NCBI GenBank assembly: GCA_007116505.1
Contig: SKII01000034.1
Location: 1 to 9,271 of the forward strand
Direction of reading: 5' to 3'
Length of the DNA: 9,271 bases
Source: Nitriliruptoraceae bacterium
GTDB taxonomy: Bacteria > Actinomycetota > Nitriliruptoria > Nitriliruptorales > Nitriliruptoraceae
Shown: positions 1 to 5,971 of the stretch, piece by piece
Numbering within the stretch: the stretch's first letter is position 1
How the letters are laid out: each line of letters begins with the position of its first letter
Made by a program: the position numbers and the translations under genes
Notes under the pieces: model-generated
The model's input: the letters and a program-made list of their open reading frames with translations, nothing else
Databases searched by the model: none
What the model was told of the DNA's origin: nothing

Positions 1-683
1 CCCGTGAGGTCGTTGCGGTGGACGTGGCCGAGGCTCACACCGCCGTCAGGTCGGGGTGCGGGGAGCGTGTCACGGGCGACGTCGGGAACGGCCTCGGGAC
101 CGAGCGTCCGGTCGGCAGGCCGTGCGAGCGCGACGAGCGACGGCTCGTAGCGCACGGCCGCGATCCGCTCCAGGGTCGAGGGGGACGCGAGCCCCTCGCC
201 GGCGGTGAGCAGGGCGAGCATCTGCGGTGCGGGCGCGGTCAGCACGAGCGCATCCGCCGTCTCGACCATGTCCGTGTCACCCGAGCGCAGGGTGACGTGC
301 CAGCGGCCCTCGACGACCGCCAGCGAGGTCACGGTCGTCGCCAGGCGGACCTCCGCGCCGCTCGCCTCGGCGAGAGCGGTCGGCAGCGAGCGTGCCGTCG
401 GATGCCCGCGCCAGCGTGACGTCGCGACGTCGTCGGTGCTGCTGTCCACGCGGGCGGCGGTGCCCTGGCGCTCCCACGTCGCGAGCGCCGCGAGGAGGCC
501 CGCGCCATGCGCTGCGATGTCGAGCGCGCCCGTGTCGAAGGTCGCGTCGTCGACACGTCGCGTCGCCATCCGGCCGCCGTGTCGCCGACCCTTGTCGACC
601 ACGAGCACGCGGTCACCGGCCGCCGCACGCAGCGTCGCCGTCCTCAGGCCGGCCATCCCCGCGCCGATCACCAGCAGGTCCAC
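1..683 (-). CDS. Renalase-like FAD-dependent oxidoreductase, C-terminus cut off by window edge
   Basis: The first 227 residues are present; the rest lies beyond the left edge (family members are usually about 300-350 residues). The N-terminus is a dinucleotide-binding beta-alpha-beta fold: GAGMAG at residues 7-12 and an acidic strand end at D29. It is followed by GGRMATRR (35-42) and FDTGA (48-52), which are hallmarks of the renalase-like/COG3380 branch of flavin amine oxidases. Further on, the RWRGHPTARSLPTAL stretch and the VRYEPSLVALARP segment also fit this branch. By family these are soluble FAD enzymes oxidising small reduced substrates; bacterial renalases oxidise mis-reduced NAD(P)H isomers, but this activity is not readable here. 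I chose GTG at 683 because GAGGAG lies 6 nt upstream. The gene follows the membrane-protein gene at 713-1477 by 29 bp and is probably co-transcribed with it. Family is fairly sure, substrate unknown. Confidence 0.8.
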   Translation of the reverse strand, partial: MDLLVIGAGMAGLRTATLRAAAGDRVLVVDKGRRHGGRMATRRVDDATFDTGALDIAAHGAGLLAALATWERQGTAARVDSSTDDVATSRWRGHPTARSLPTALAEASGAEVRLATTVTSLAVVEGRWHVTLRSGDTDMVETADALVLTAPAPQMLALLTAGEGLASPSTLERIAAVRYEPSLVALARPADRTLGPEAVPDVARDTLPAPRPDGGVSLGHVHRNDLT

Positions 684-689
684 GTCGTC

Positions 690-695
690 CTCCTC
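690..695 (-). promoter_or_regulatory. Ribosome binding site deciding the start of the renalase-like gene
   Basis: GAGGAG on the minus strand lies 6 nt before GTG 683. The in-frame alternative GTG at 716, which would overlap the upstream stop as GTGA, has no purine-rich stretch before it. It would also add 11 charged residues ahead of the first beta strand. Confidence 0.6.
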
Positions 696-712
696 GTCAC
701 CATCGCTCCTCG

Positions 713-1477
713 TCACACCTGGCCGGCGCGGCCCCGGGAGGCAGGACCGAGCCCGGCGTCCATCGACACGTACAGCCCCGCGTCGTCGACGAGCGGACGG
801 CACACCTCGTCGGCCTCACGGCGGCGCATGACCGACAGCACCATCGCGACCGGGCCGTCACGCCCCTCGCCGGGGAACATGGTCGCGCCCTGCCCCGCGG
901 CACGGAGGCGCTCGGCGACCTCGTGGCCCCGCTCGAGCGGAGCGAACACGCGAACGGTGACGAGCCCGAGCCGCATGCTGCGCACGACGACGACGCCGAG
1001 CGCCGTGCCGATACCGACGCCCGTGGCGAACGCGAGGCCGCGCACGACGGTGAGGTCGGCGAGCACGATGCCGGCGGCGGCGATCCATGCGGCCGACTCG
1101 CCGAACGCGGCGAGCGACGCGGCGAGCGTCCGACCGCGCACGATGAACGTCGTGCGGAACACCCCGAGCATGACGTCGGTGACGCGCAGCATCGCGATCT
1201 GGATGGCGGTGAGCAGCGCCGCCGCGGTCGAGGGGGGCAGCAGGACCAGCAGCGCCCCGGTGACGGCCACCGTGCCTGCGAGGAGCAGCACGACGCCAGT
1301 GGTCCGCCCGCGGGTGTCGGTGCCTCCGGCCGCCCGGGCCGGCGTGGCCGCCGGAGCAGGCGCCCCCTCCCTGCGGTCCCGGCGGCGGGCGCGGCGCACC
1401 GACACGTCGTTCGCCCACGGTCGGAGGACCGGCGAGGGCAGACGGAGCAGACGCGAGAGCCACAGCAGGAAGCGCAT
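713..1477 (-). CDS. UPF0316/DUF5698-type membrane protein with C-terminal DUF2179-like domain
   Basis: This is a 254-residue protein. The core matches the UPF0316 pattern: a helix ending in LRVTDVMLGVFRTTFIVRGR (97-116), then ESAAWIAAAGIVLADL and GLAFATGVGIGTALG (148-161). After the membrane part comes a soluble alpha/beta domain (about 170-245) containing FPGEGRDGPVAMVLSVMRRR, like the ligand- or nucleotide-sensing DUF2179 fold. Four hydrophobic segments can be seen (roughly 61-80, 83-99, 118-140 and 144-166). The function of the family is not established. The first 60 residues are unusual: a basic, Ala/Pro-rich, probably disordered extension that the family core lacks, so the true start could be later. 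ATG 1477 has no good Shine-Dalgarno, but TACCGT ends 6 nt upstream, as in leaderless actinobacterial genes. It reads divergently from the baeRF gene and is followed by the flavoprotein gene. Confidence 0.78.
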   Translation of the reverse strand: MRFLLWLSRLLRLPSPVLRPWANDVSVRRARRRDRREGAPAPAATPARAAGGTDTRGRTTGVVLLLAGTVAVTGALLVLLPPSTAAALLTAIQIAMLRVTDVMLGVFRTTFIVRGRTLAASLAAFGESAAWIAAAGIVLADLTVVRGLAFATGVGIGTALGVVVVRSMRLGLVTVRVFAPLERGHEVAERLRAAGQGATMFPGEGRDGPVAMVLSVMRRREADEVCRPLVDDAGLYVSMDAGLGPASRGRAGQV

Positions 1478-1597
1478 GCCCCAACGGTAGGCGAAGCGGG
1501 GGACCTCCGGCCCCGCCCTCACGTCACCGTCGGGTCCTAGCCTCGCGGGTACGCGGTGACGCGGAGGCGCGGACGCGCCGGAGGGAGGGAGCGCAGG
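1478..1597. promoter_or_regulatory. Divergent intergenic region between membrane protein and baeRF genes
   Basis: This 120-bp gap should hold two promoters. On the minus strand, TACCGT (1489-1484) stands 6 nt before the ATG at 1477, a leaderless arrangement. On the plus strand, TAGCCT (1538-1543) fits TANNNT, which would give a leader of about 48 nt ending in the GGAGGGAGGGA ribosome site. No convincing -35 hexamer is visible for either, so both are tentative. Confidence 0.35.
1580..1590 (+). promoter_or_regulatory. Ribosome binding site deciding the start of the baeRF gene
   Basis: The purine run GGAGGGAGGGA ends 7 nt before ATG 1598. An in-frame GTG at 1556 would add 14 mostly basic residues (R/G-rich) and would place this ribosome site inside the coding region, so ATG 1598 is preferred. 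Confidence 0.6.
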
Positions 1598-2677
1598 ATG
1601 CGGACCGAGGAGCTCAGGACGCTCGCGGAGGAGCTGGGAGGGGAGCATCCCGGCAGGGTCGCGGTCACGCTCACGCTGCCGACGAGCCGCAACGGCCTCG
1701 ACGCCGGGGACGGGACGCGCCTGCGCAACCTCGTCCGCTCGGCCGTGTCCGCCGTCGAGGGGCTCGGTGCCGCCCGCGACGTGGAGGAGCGCCTGCTCGC
1801 CCGGCTCGCGGGACTCGATGCCGCGGTCGCCGCAGCGCCGGGTCCGCGCGGGGAGGGCGTCGCGTGCTACGTGACGGCCGACCTCGTCAGGGTGCTCCGG
1901 CTCGCGCACGCGCCGCCGGAGCGGGTCATGCTGGGGGACACGTTCCCGCTCGCCGCGCCGATCGCGGACCTGCTCGCTGCGGACGACCTCGACGTCCTCG
2001 TCCTCTCCGTCGGCGGGGGAGCGACCGACGGCGCGCGCCACTTCCGCCTCGTCGGCGGTGACCTCGAGGAGGTCCTGGGCGACGGGCTCCCTGCGGAGTG
2101 GGACGTGCGTGACGTCGGTGAGCGCTACCTCGAGGAGCCGAAGGACTCGGACTGGCGCGACGCACGCATCGACGGGTTCCTGCGGCAGGTCGACCGCACG
2201 CTGCTCGAGCGCTTCGGTGCGGACCACGACCGGCAGCTCGTCGTCGTCGGCACCGTCCGGCTCCGTACCCACTGGTACCAGGTCGCCGATCCGGCGAACC
2301 GTCGCGCCGTCGTCGCTCAGGTCGACGGGAACGCGGACCACGTGCGCGGGAGCGTGCTCCACGACCGCGTGGTGGCGGCCGTGCGGGGCGAGCGCGAGGC
2401 GGCGGCGAGGCGGGCGGTCGAGGAGCTGCGCGAGCTCGATCCGAGCCGGACGGCCGTCGGCGTCGAGGACGTCGTCACGCTCGCCCGTGCCGGCCGGCTC
2501 CACCGTCTGCTCGTGGAGGAGGGCGCGACCGCGGAGGTCGAGGTCGACGGGGTGGTCATCGGCGACCGTATCGCCAACGCCGTGCGCGCCGCGTTCGACG
2601 CGGGCACCGAGGTGCTGCTCGTTCCGCCGCATGCGCTCGAGGTCGAGGAGGGCGTCGCCGGGGTCCTGCGCTGGTAG
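1598..2677 (+). CDS. Bacterial archaeo-eukaryotic release factor homologue, baeRF family 3 type
   Basis: This is a 359-residue protein. The N-terminus VAVTLTLPTSRNG...TRLRNLVRSA (21-49) matches the baeRF3 opening, in which a strand precedes a T-x-R/N-G loop and an R-L-x-N-L helix. GEGVACYVTADLVRVLRL (85-102), the LVLSVGGG strand (134-141) and FLRQVDRTLLERFG (194-207) follow the family order of N-terminal and central eRF1-like/Pelota-like domains. The tail has the family's VEDVVTLARAGRLHRLLVEEG (289-309), an L7Ae-like segment, TEVLLVPPHAL, and a terminal GVLRW close to the common VLRY ending. No GGQ tripeptide is present, so canonical peptidyl-tRNA hydrolysis is not expected. Comparative work on this superfamily proposed ribosome-linked rescue or quality-control roles in bacteria; that is prediction, not demonstrated. 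It is a single gene, divergent from the membrane protein. Family confidence is high, function unknown. Confidence 0.82.
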   Translation: MRTEELRTLAEELGGEHPGRVAVTLTLPTSRNGLDAGDGTRLRNLVRSAVSAVEGLGAARDVEERLLARLAGLDAAVAAAPGPRGEGVACYVTADLVRVLRLAHAPPERVMLGDTFPLAAPIADLLAADDLDVLVLSVGGGATDGARHFRLVGGDLEEVLGDGLPAEWDVRDVGERYLEEPKDSDWRDARIDGFLRQVDRTLLERFGADHDRQLVVVGTVRLRTHWYQVADPANRRAVVAQVDGNADHVRGSVLHDRVVAAVRGEREAAARRAVEELRELDPSRTAVGVEDVVTLARAGRLHRLLVEEGATAEVEVDGVVIGDRIANAVRAAFDAGTEVLLVPPHALEVEEGVAGVLRW

Positions 2678-2689
2678 GGGGAAACCCCT
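2676..2689. terminator. Short GC hairpin at the baeRF stop codon
   Basis: AGGGG (2676-2680) and CCCCT (2685-2689) can pair around a GAAA loop, a stable GNRA-type tetraloop. The 5' arm begins inside the TAG stop. No T tract follows, so it may act as a weak or Rho-assisted terminator, or only protect the 3' end. Confidence 0.35.
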
Positions 2690-2716
2690 CAACGCCATCG
2701 GAAGGACGAGAACTCT

Positions 2717-2738
2717 TCTAGGTCGAGGGTCCCCTAGA
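2717..2738. promoter_or_regulatory. Palindrome, candidate TetR operator
   Basis: TCTAGG (2717-2722) and CCTAGA (2733-2738) form a perfect 6-bp inverted repeat with a 10-bp spacer. It lies 18 bp before the TAGGCT hexamer and about 125 bp before the TetR start codon. CTAG-containing words are rare in this composition, so the pair stands out. TetR-family proteins often repress their own promoter through such sites; binding here is inference. Confidence 0.45.
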
Positions 2739-2756
2739 TGCGGTCAGGTGTGCGGT

Positions 2757-2762
2757 TAGGCT
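2757..2762 (+). promoter_or_regulatory. Possible -10 element for the TetR gene
   Basis: TAGGCT fits the actinobacterial TANNNT pattern and would start transcription near 2769, giving a leader of about 95 nt. The matching -35 position (around 2734-2739) falls on the right arm of the palindrome but has no TTGAC-like sequence, so this is weak evidence. Confidence 0.3.
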
Positions 2763-2770
2763 GACGGTCC

Positions 2771-2815
2771 GTGAGCGATACGCCGGCCCCACCCGGCGAC
2801 GACGACCGAGCGTGA
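2771..2815 (+). CDS. Possible 14-residue leader peptide upstream of the TetR gene
   Basis: GTG 2771 opens a short frame of 14 codons (product VSDTPAPPGDDDRA, read with initiator Met) that ends at TGA 2813-2815. The GTG stands 8 nt after the TAGGCT hexamer, so a transcript from that promoter would begin almost at this codon, as in leaderless translation. The peptide has no recognisable motif and no ribosome site. It may be chance; if real it could regulate translation of the TetR gene 48 nt downstream. Confidence 0.15.
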   Translation: MSDTPAPPGDDDRA

Positions 2816-2863
2816 CCCGCGACGCCGTCGGCTGCGACCCGCTCGCGACACAGGGAGCCCTCC

Positions 2864-3469
2864 ATGGCGCGTCCACCGAAGGAGGACTGGGTCCCGCTCA
2901 TGCGCGGCGAGGCGGTCAAGACCCTCAAGGAGGGTGGCGAGGTCAAGGTGATGGAGATCGCCGAGCGGCTCGGCACGTCGCCCGCCCTCGTCCACTTCTA
3001 CTTCGGCGACCGGCGGCACCTCATCGACGAGGCCTGGCGGGACATCCTGTGGGCGTTCGTGGACGACGACGCGGGTGACGTCGCCCGCTTCGCGTCCGAC
3101 CGCGACTGGGACGGCGTCGCGCAGCTCGTCCGGGAGATCCTCTCGCCCAAGCGTGACGACACCCACGCAGCCCACGTCCGCGCCGCCGGCGAGGGTCTGG
3201 TCAGCAACGACCTCCGCGCCACGCTCCGTGAGGTCCACGAGGCCACGATCGGTCGCTGGGTCGAGCTGCTGCGCACCACCATCGAGGCCGGGCAGGCCGA
3301 GACGCGGCTCGACCTCGATGCGATCGCGACGCTCGTCGTCGCGGTGCCGATCGGGCTCGCCGCCGTCGATCCGGACATGTCCCCGCGGCGCCGCAGGGCG
3401 GTCGCCGAGGCCTATACGGCGATGCTGCGTGCGGTGCTCGACAGCGACTACTCGCCGCACGAGGGGTGA
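2864..3469 (+). CDS. TetR/AcrR-family transcriptional regulator
   Basis: This 201-residue protein has the N-terminal TetR DNA-binding domain: a first helix, LMRGEAVKTLKEGG (12-25), then VKVMEIAERLGTSPALVHFYFGD (27-49) forming the helix-turn-helix, and RRHLIDEAWRDILW closing the domain. The HFYFGDRRHLI segment replaces the usual YxYFxxKxxLL and leaves the fold intact. Residues from about 75 onward are helical and poorly conserved, as expected for the ligand-binding and dimer domain, so the ligand cannot be read. ATG 2864 has AGGGAG 6 nt upstream. No target gene is immediately adjacent on the same strand. An upstream palindrome (2717-2738) suggests self-regulation; the convergent hydrolase-phosphatase pair is another possible target. 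Family certain, target and ligand unknown. Confidence 0.88.
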   Translation: MARPPKEDWVPLMRGEAVKTLKEGGEVKVMEIAERLGTSPALVHFYFGDRRHLIDEAWRDILWAFVDDDAGDVARFASDRDWDGVAQLVREILSPKRDDTHAAHVRAAGEGLVSNDLRATLREVHEATIGRWVELLRTTIEAGQAETRLDLDAIATLVVAVPIGLAAVDPDMSPRRRRAVAEAYTAMLRAVLDSDYSPHEG

Positions 3470-3477
3470 GCGCCAGA

Positions 3478-3496
3478 GGCTGAGCGCTGCTCAGCC
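3478..3496. terminator. Perfect 8-bp hairpin between convergent genes
   Basis: GGCTGAGC (3478-3485) and GCTCAGCC (3489-3496) pair perfectly around a GCT loop. The hairpin lies 9 bp after the TetR stop, and its right arm covers the minus-strand phosphatase stop (3491-3493). Such a GC hairpin between tail-to-tail genes fits a bidirectional terminator. There is no U tract on either side, which is common in high-GC actinobacteria. Confidence 0.55.
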
Positions 3497-4408
3497 CGCG
3501 GCGCGCCGGTGACGCCCGCGGGCGACGGCGTCGAGCGCGGCACGTGCCGTGCCCTGGTCGCTCGCAGCCGCCGTCCGCACCACCGTGTCGACGTAGTCGC
3601 GCCCCGGCTCGAGCGGGAGCAGCGGCCGCTGCCCGGCCCCGAGCACCGCCCCGCCCGCCTCGACGACGAGCAGCACACCGGCGGCGACGTCCCAGACGTG
3701 CGGTCCGAGCGCGACGCTCACCGGAGCCGTACCCCGTGCGACCATTGCGAGGTCGAGGGCGGACGCGCCCATCACGCGCGAGTTGAGGCGCACGCCGTCG
3801 GCATGGAGGTCGCGCGCCGCACCGCCCGAGTACATGCCGGGGACGTGCGCGGACTCGCGGCTCCGGAGGTCGACGGGGCGCCGGACGTGCAGCCTGCGGG
3901 TCCCGGTCGGTCCATGCTCGGTCGCGCCCTCGCCTGCGGTGGCGACGTAGCGCGACGCCAGGGCCGGCGCCTCGATGACACCGAGCACCGGCACCCCCTC
4001 GAGGCAGAGCGCCACCGACACGCACCAGTAGGGGAGGCCCGCGATGAAGTTCGACGTGCCGTCGATCGGGTCGAGGACCCACGTCCAGTCGGTCGCGGGC
4101 GCGACGTGCTCGCGCTCCTCGCTCACCGCCCCGTGATCGGGGAAGGCGTCCAGCAGGGCCGTGACGAGCCGCTCGTCGGTCCTGCCGTCGTGGGGCGTGA
4201 CGGGGCTGCCGTCCGGCTTCATCGTCACGTCGGCGTCGCCGGCGACGGCCAGGAGGTCGCACCGAACGTCGTCGAGCAGCAGGTCGAGCACCGTGCGCGC
4301 ACGCGCGACGACATCGCGTGCTGCACCGTCCGGCGTGCCGACCGGTACCGCGTGGACATGCTCGGCCCGGACGTGCTCGGCGCCATCCTCCGGCGCGGCG
4401 GCGCTCAC
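3491..4408 (-). CDS. Inositol monophosphatase-family phosphatase
   Basis: This is a 305-residue, Mg2+-dependent sugar- or inositol-phosphate phosphatase. All core motifs are present: K64-P-D-G-S-P-V-T-P-H-D (64-74), the SEE motif with metal ligand E97, WVLDPIDGTSNF (110-121) with D113, I115, D116, G117 and T118, and W239-D240 with VAAG for the third metal ligand. It should therefore be active. The substrate could be inositol-1-phosphate, histidinol phosphate, 3'-phosphoadenosine 5'-phosphate or fructose bisphosphate; the motifs do not separate these. The first 35 residues are an extra, poorly conserved lead-in, so initiation could be later. GTG 4408 overlaps the upstream hydrolase stop as GTGA, and GAGG (4416-4419) lies 7 nt ahead, which supports this start and translational coupling. 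The 3' end reaches the shared hairpin with the TetR gene. Confidence 0.87.
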   Translation of the reverse strand: MSAAAPEDGAEHVRAEHVHAVPVGTPDGAARDVVARARTVLDLLLDDVRCDLLAVAGDADVTMKPDGSPVTPHDGRTDERLVTALLDAFPDHGAVSEEREHVAPATDWTWVLDPIDGTSNFIAGLPYWCVSVALCLEGVPVLGVIEAPALASRYVATAGEGATEHGPTGTRRLHVRRPVDLRSRESAHVPGMYSGGAARDLHADGVRLNSRVMGASALDLAMVARGTAPVSVALGPHVWDVAAGVLLVVEAGGAVLGAGQRPLLPLEPGRDYVDTVVRTAAASDQGTARAALDAVARGRHRRAAG

Positions 4409-5841
4409 GGGCCGACCTCAGGGACGGCGACCCCTGCGGGCGGCTCGTCGGCGGGGTCGGTGCCGATGCCGCCCACGTGGTGGTCGAGGAAGCGCACGGT
4501 CCACTCGGCGGTCGCGGCGCGCGTCGCGCGGTCGGGCGTCTCGCCCGCGATGCCGAGGAGACGACCGACCGGGGAGAGCGCCCCGATCAGCGTGAAGTCG
4601 CGGTGCAGCGCGCCGTCGATGCGCACGAGCGTCTCCGGGACGCCTCGGTCGCGCTGCGTGCGGTGCAGCTCGCGCAGCACGGCCTCGTTCGGCCGCGCGA
4701 TCCAGTCGGCCGTGCGCAGCGACAGCATCGGCCGGCCGATGCCGGTGCGCAGCACGTCCTCGTCGACCGGTTCGACCCACGGGTCGAGGCCCGCCGCCGC
4801 GGCGCAGCGGGGCTCCGCGGCGCAGGACTGGAAGGCCGCCCCGCCGCCCGTCGAGTGGCCGACCATCGCGACGCGCGTGAGGTCGAGGCTGCCGGCGAGC
4901 GCCGACGGAGGTCGCTCCTCGAGGCTGCGGAGGACCAGCGCGAGGTCGTCCGCGAACGTCGAGATGAGCGCCCGGCTGGCGCGCGCGTACTCGTCGGCCG
5001 GGACCGTGCCGAACTCCGGCAGCGCCTCAGGGTCGAAGACGTCGGCGCGCCCATCGGGGAAGGTCGTGAGGAGCGCCCCGTACCGGTGGTCGGCGGCGGC
5101 GACGACGTAGCCCTCGCTGGCCAGACGCTCCGCGAGGTCGGACTGCACCGTGCGGAACCCGGTCCAGCCGTGCGCGAGCAGCACGACGGGTGCCCGGCCG
5201 GGCAGCACCGCGGCGTCCTCGGTCGCGTTGCCACGGATCAGCGGGAGGTGGCCGAGCGCGAAGCGGGGCAGGCCGAGCTCCGCCGCGCCGAGCTCGACGA
5301 ACGCTGCGGCCTGCGGCACGAGCGGTGCGCGCACCACGGGGGCATCCGGGGCGGCGGGGTACCAGACCTGGACGACGAGCTCGCGTGGACCTCCGGGCTC
5401 CGGGCCGTAGCGCTCCGCGCGTGCCTCGTCGCGCACGACGAACGTCGTCGTGCCGACCGCATGCGGCCCGTCGGGGATCGGCATGACGCGCACGGGGAGG
5501 GCCCACGACAGCGCGAGCGCGAGGACGGCGCCCGTCGTCGCCAGCACGGCGGCGGCCATGTCGAGCCGCGGTCTGCGCCCGGCCACACGCGCGAGCAGGA
5601 CGAGCACGATCGGTCCGGCCGCGGTTGCGGCGGGGACGAGCTGCCAGCGCCAGCCGGTGAGCAGCACCTGCGCGACCGCCGCCGAGGCGAGGACCGCGAG
5701 CGCCACGGCAGCACCCTCGCTGCGGGTGCCCATCCGTCCCGGCAGCGGCATCCGGAGCGCCCTGCGCCGACGCGCCGCACCGAAGGACGCCGCGGCGACG
5801 ACGGCCACGGCCGCGGGCAGCAGGACGTCGAGGGGATGCAA
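4405..5841 (-). CDS. Membrane-anchored alpha/beta hydrolase, PAF-acetylhydrolase type
   Basis: This 478-residue protein has two parts. Residues 1-120 hold about four hydrophobic segments (5-20, 43-62, 70-87 and 96-116) separated by Arg-rich turns. The rest is a serine hydrolase: the strand before VVLLAHGWTGFR (219-230) gives the oxyanion loop, GHSTGG (328-333) the nucleophile S330, GLDPWVEP (351-358) the acid D353, and HRDF (413-416) the base H413. The LDPW and H-x-DF contexts are those of the plasma/type II PAF-acetylhydrolase family (PF03403-like), enzymes that cleave short or oxidised acyl chains from phospholipids, or other small esters. The catalytic domain is probably extracytoplasmic, but topology is not certain. 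Start TTG 5841 has GGAG 5 nt upstream. It overlaps the phosphatase gene by 4 bp and reads divergently from the ligase operon. The substrate is not determined. Confidence 0.82.
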   Translation of the reverse strand: MHPLDVLLPAAVAVVAAASFGAARRRRALRMPLPGRMGTRSEGAAVALAVLASAAVAQVLLTGWRWQLVPAATAAGPIVLVLLARVAGRRPRLDMAAAVLATTGAVLALALSWALPVRVMPIPDGPHAVGTTTFVVRDEARAERYGPEPGGPRELVVQVWYPAAPDAPVVRAPLVPQAAAFVELGAAELGLPRFALGHLPLIRGNATEDAAVLPGRAPVVLLAHGWTGFRTVQSDLAERLASEGYVVAAADHRYGALLTTFPDGRADVFDPEALPEFGTVPADEYARASRALISTFADDLALVLRSLEERPPSALAGSLDLTRVAMVGHSTGGGAAFQSCAAEPRCAAAAGLDPWVEPVDEDVLRTGIGRPMLSLRTADWIARPNEAVLRELHRTQRDRGVPETLVRIDGALHRDFTLIGALSPVGRLLGIAGETPDRATRAATAEWTVRFLDHHVGGIGTDPADEPPAGVAVPEVGP

Positions 5842-5971
5842 AGGCGCTCCGAGGGCGTTCGGTGGTGGGCCCCTACGCTACGGCCCCCGCAGCCGCCCGT
5901 GCGACGCTCCCGCGCACAGCCCTGCCCCGTCCGTCCGCCCCGTCCGTCCGCCCCGTCCGTCCGGAGGTCCC
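5842..5971. promoter_or_regulatory. Divergent promoter region of the hydrolase and ligase operons
   Basis: This 130-bp gap contains one symmetric heptamer, TACGCTA (5874-5880). It reads as a TANNNT -10 on both strands: TACGCT forward and TAGCGT in reverse. Start sites near 5886 (plus) and 5868 (minus) would give leaders of about 86 and 27 nt. No clear -35 box is visible for either direction. The right third is filled by a 13-bp tandem repeat that runs into the ribosome site. Confidence 0.4.
5925..5963 (+). repeat. Three perfect copies of a 13-bp tandem repeat
   Basis: CCCCGTCCGTCCG occurs three times back to back (5925-5937, 5938-5950 and 5951-5963) without a mismatch. Each unit itself contains CCGT-type 4-bp steps. 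The last G is the first base of the GGAGG ribosome site for the ligase gene, so the array lies in its predicted 5' leader. Confidence 0.9.

Noticed and set aside
684..716. A longer renalase-like protein starting at GTG 716, giving a GTGA overlap with the upstream gene.
   Set aside because: There is no ribosome site before 716, whereas GAGGAG precedes GTG 683, and the extra 11 residues are hydrophilic and lie outside the FAD fold. It remains a minor possibility.
1556..1597. An extended baeRF start at GTG 1556.
   Set aside because: It adds only a basic Arg/Gly stretch and absorbs the strong ribosome site that serves ATG 1598.
713..2698. A 661-codon open frame on the minus strand that appears to fuse a long N-terminal region to the UPF0316 protein.
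   Set aside because: The part right of 1478 is antisense to the baeRF gene, has no family resemblance, and is charged low-complexity sequence as expected from stop-poor high-GC DNA. Only 713-1477 matches a family.
3509..5110. A 533-codon plus-strand open frame opposite the phosphatase and hydrolase.
   Set aside because: Its product is Arg/Ser/Pro-rich and has no recognisable domain, while the opposite strand carries full catalytic motifs of two enzymes.
5925..5963. The 13-bp repeats as a CRISPR array or plasmid iterons.
   Set aside because: The units are directly adjacent with no spacers, only 13 bp long and three in number, and there is no cas or replication gene around.
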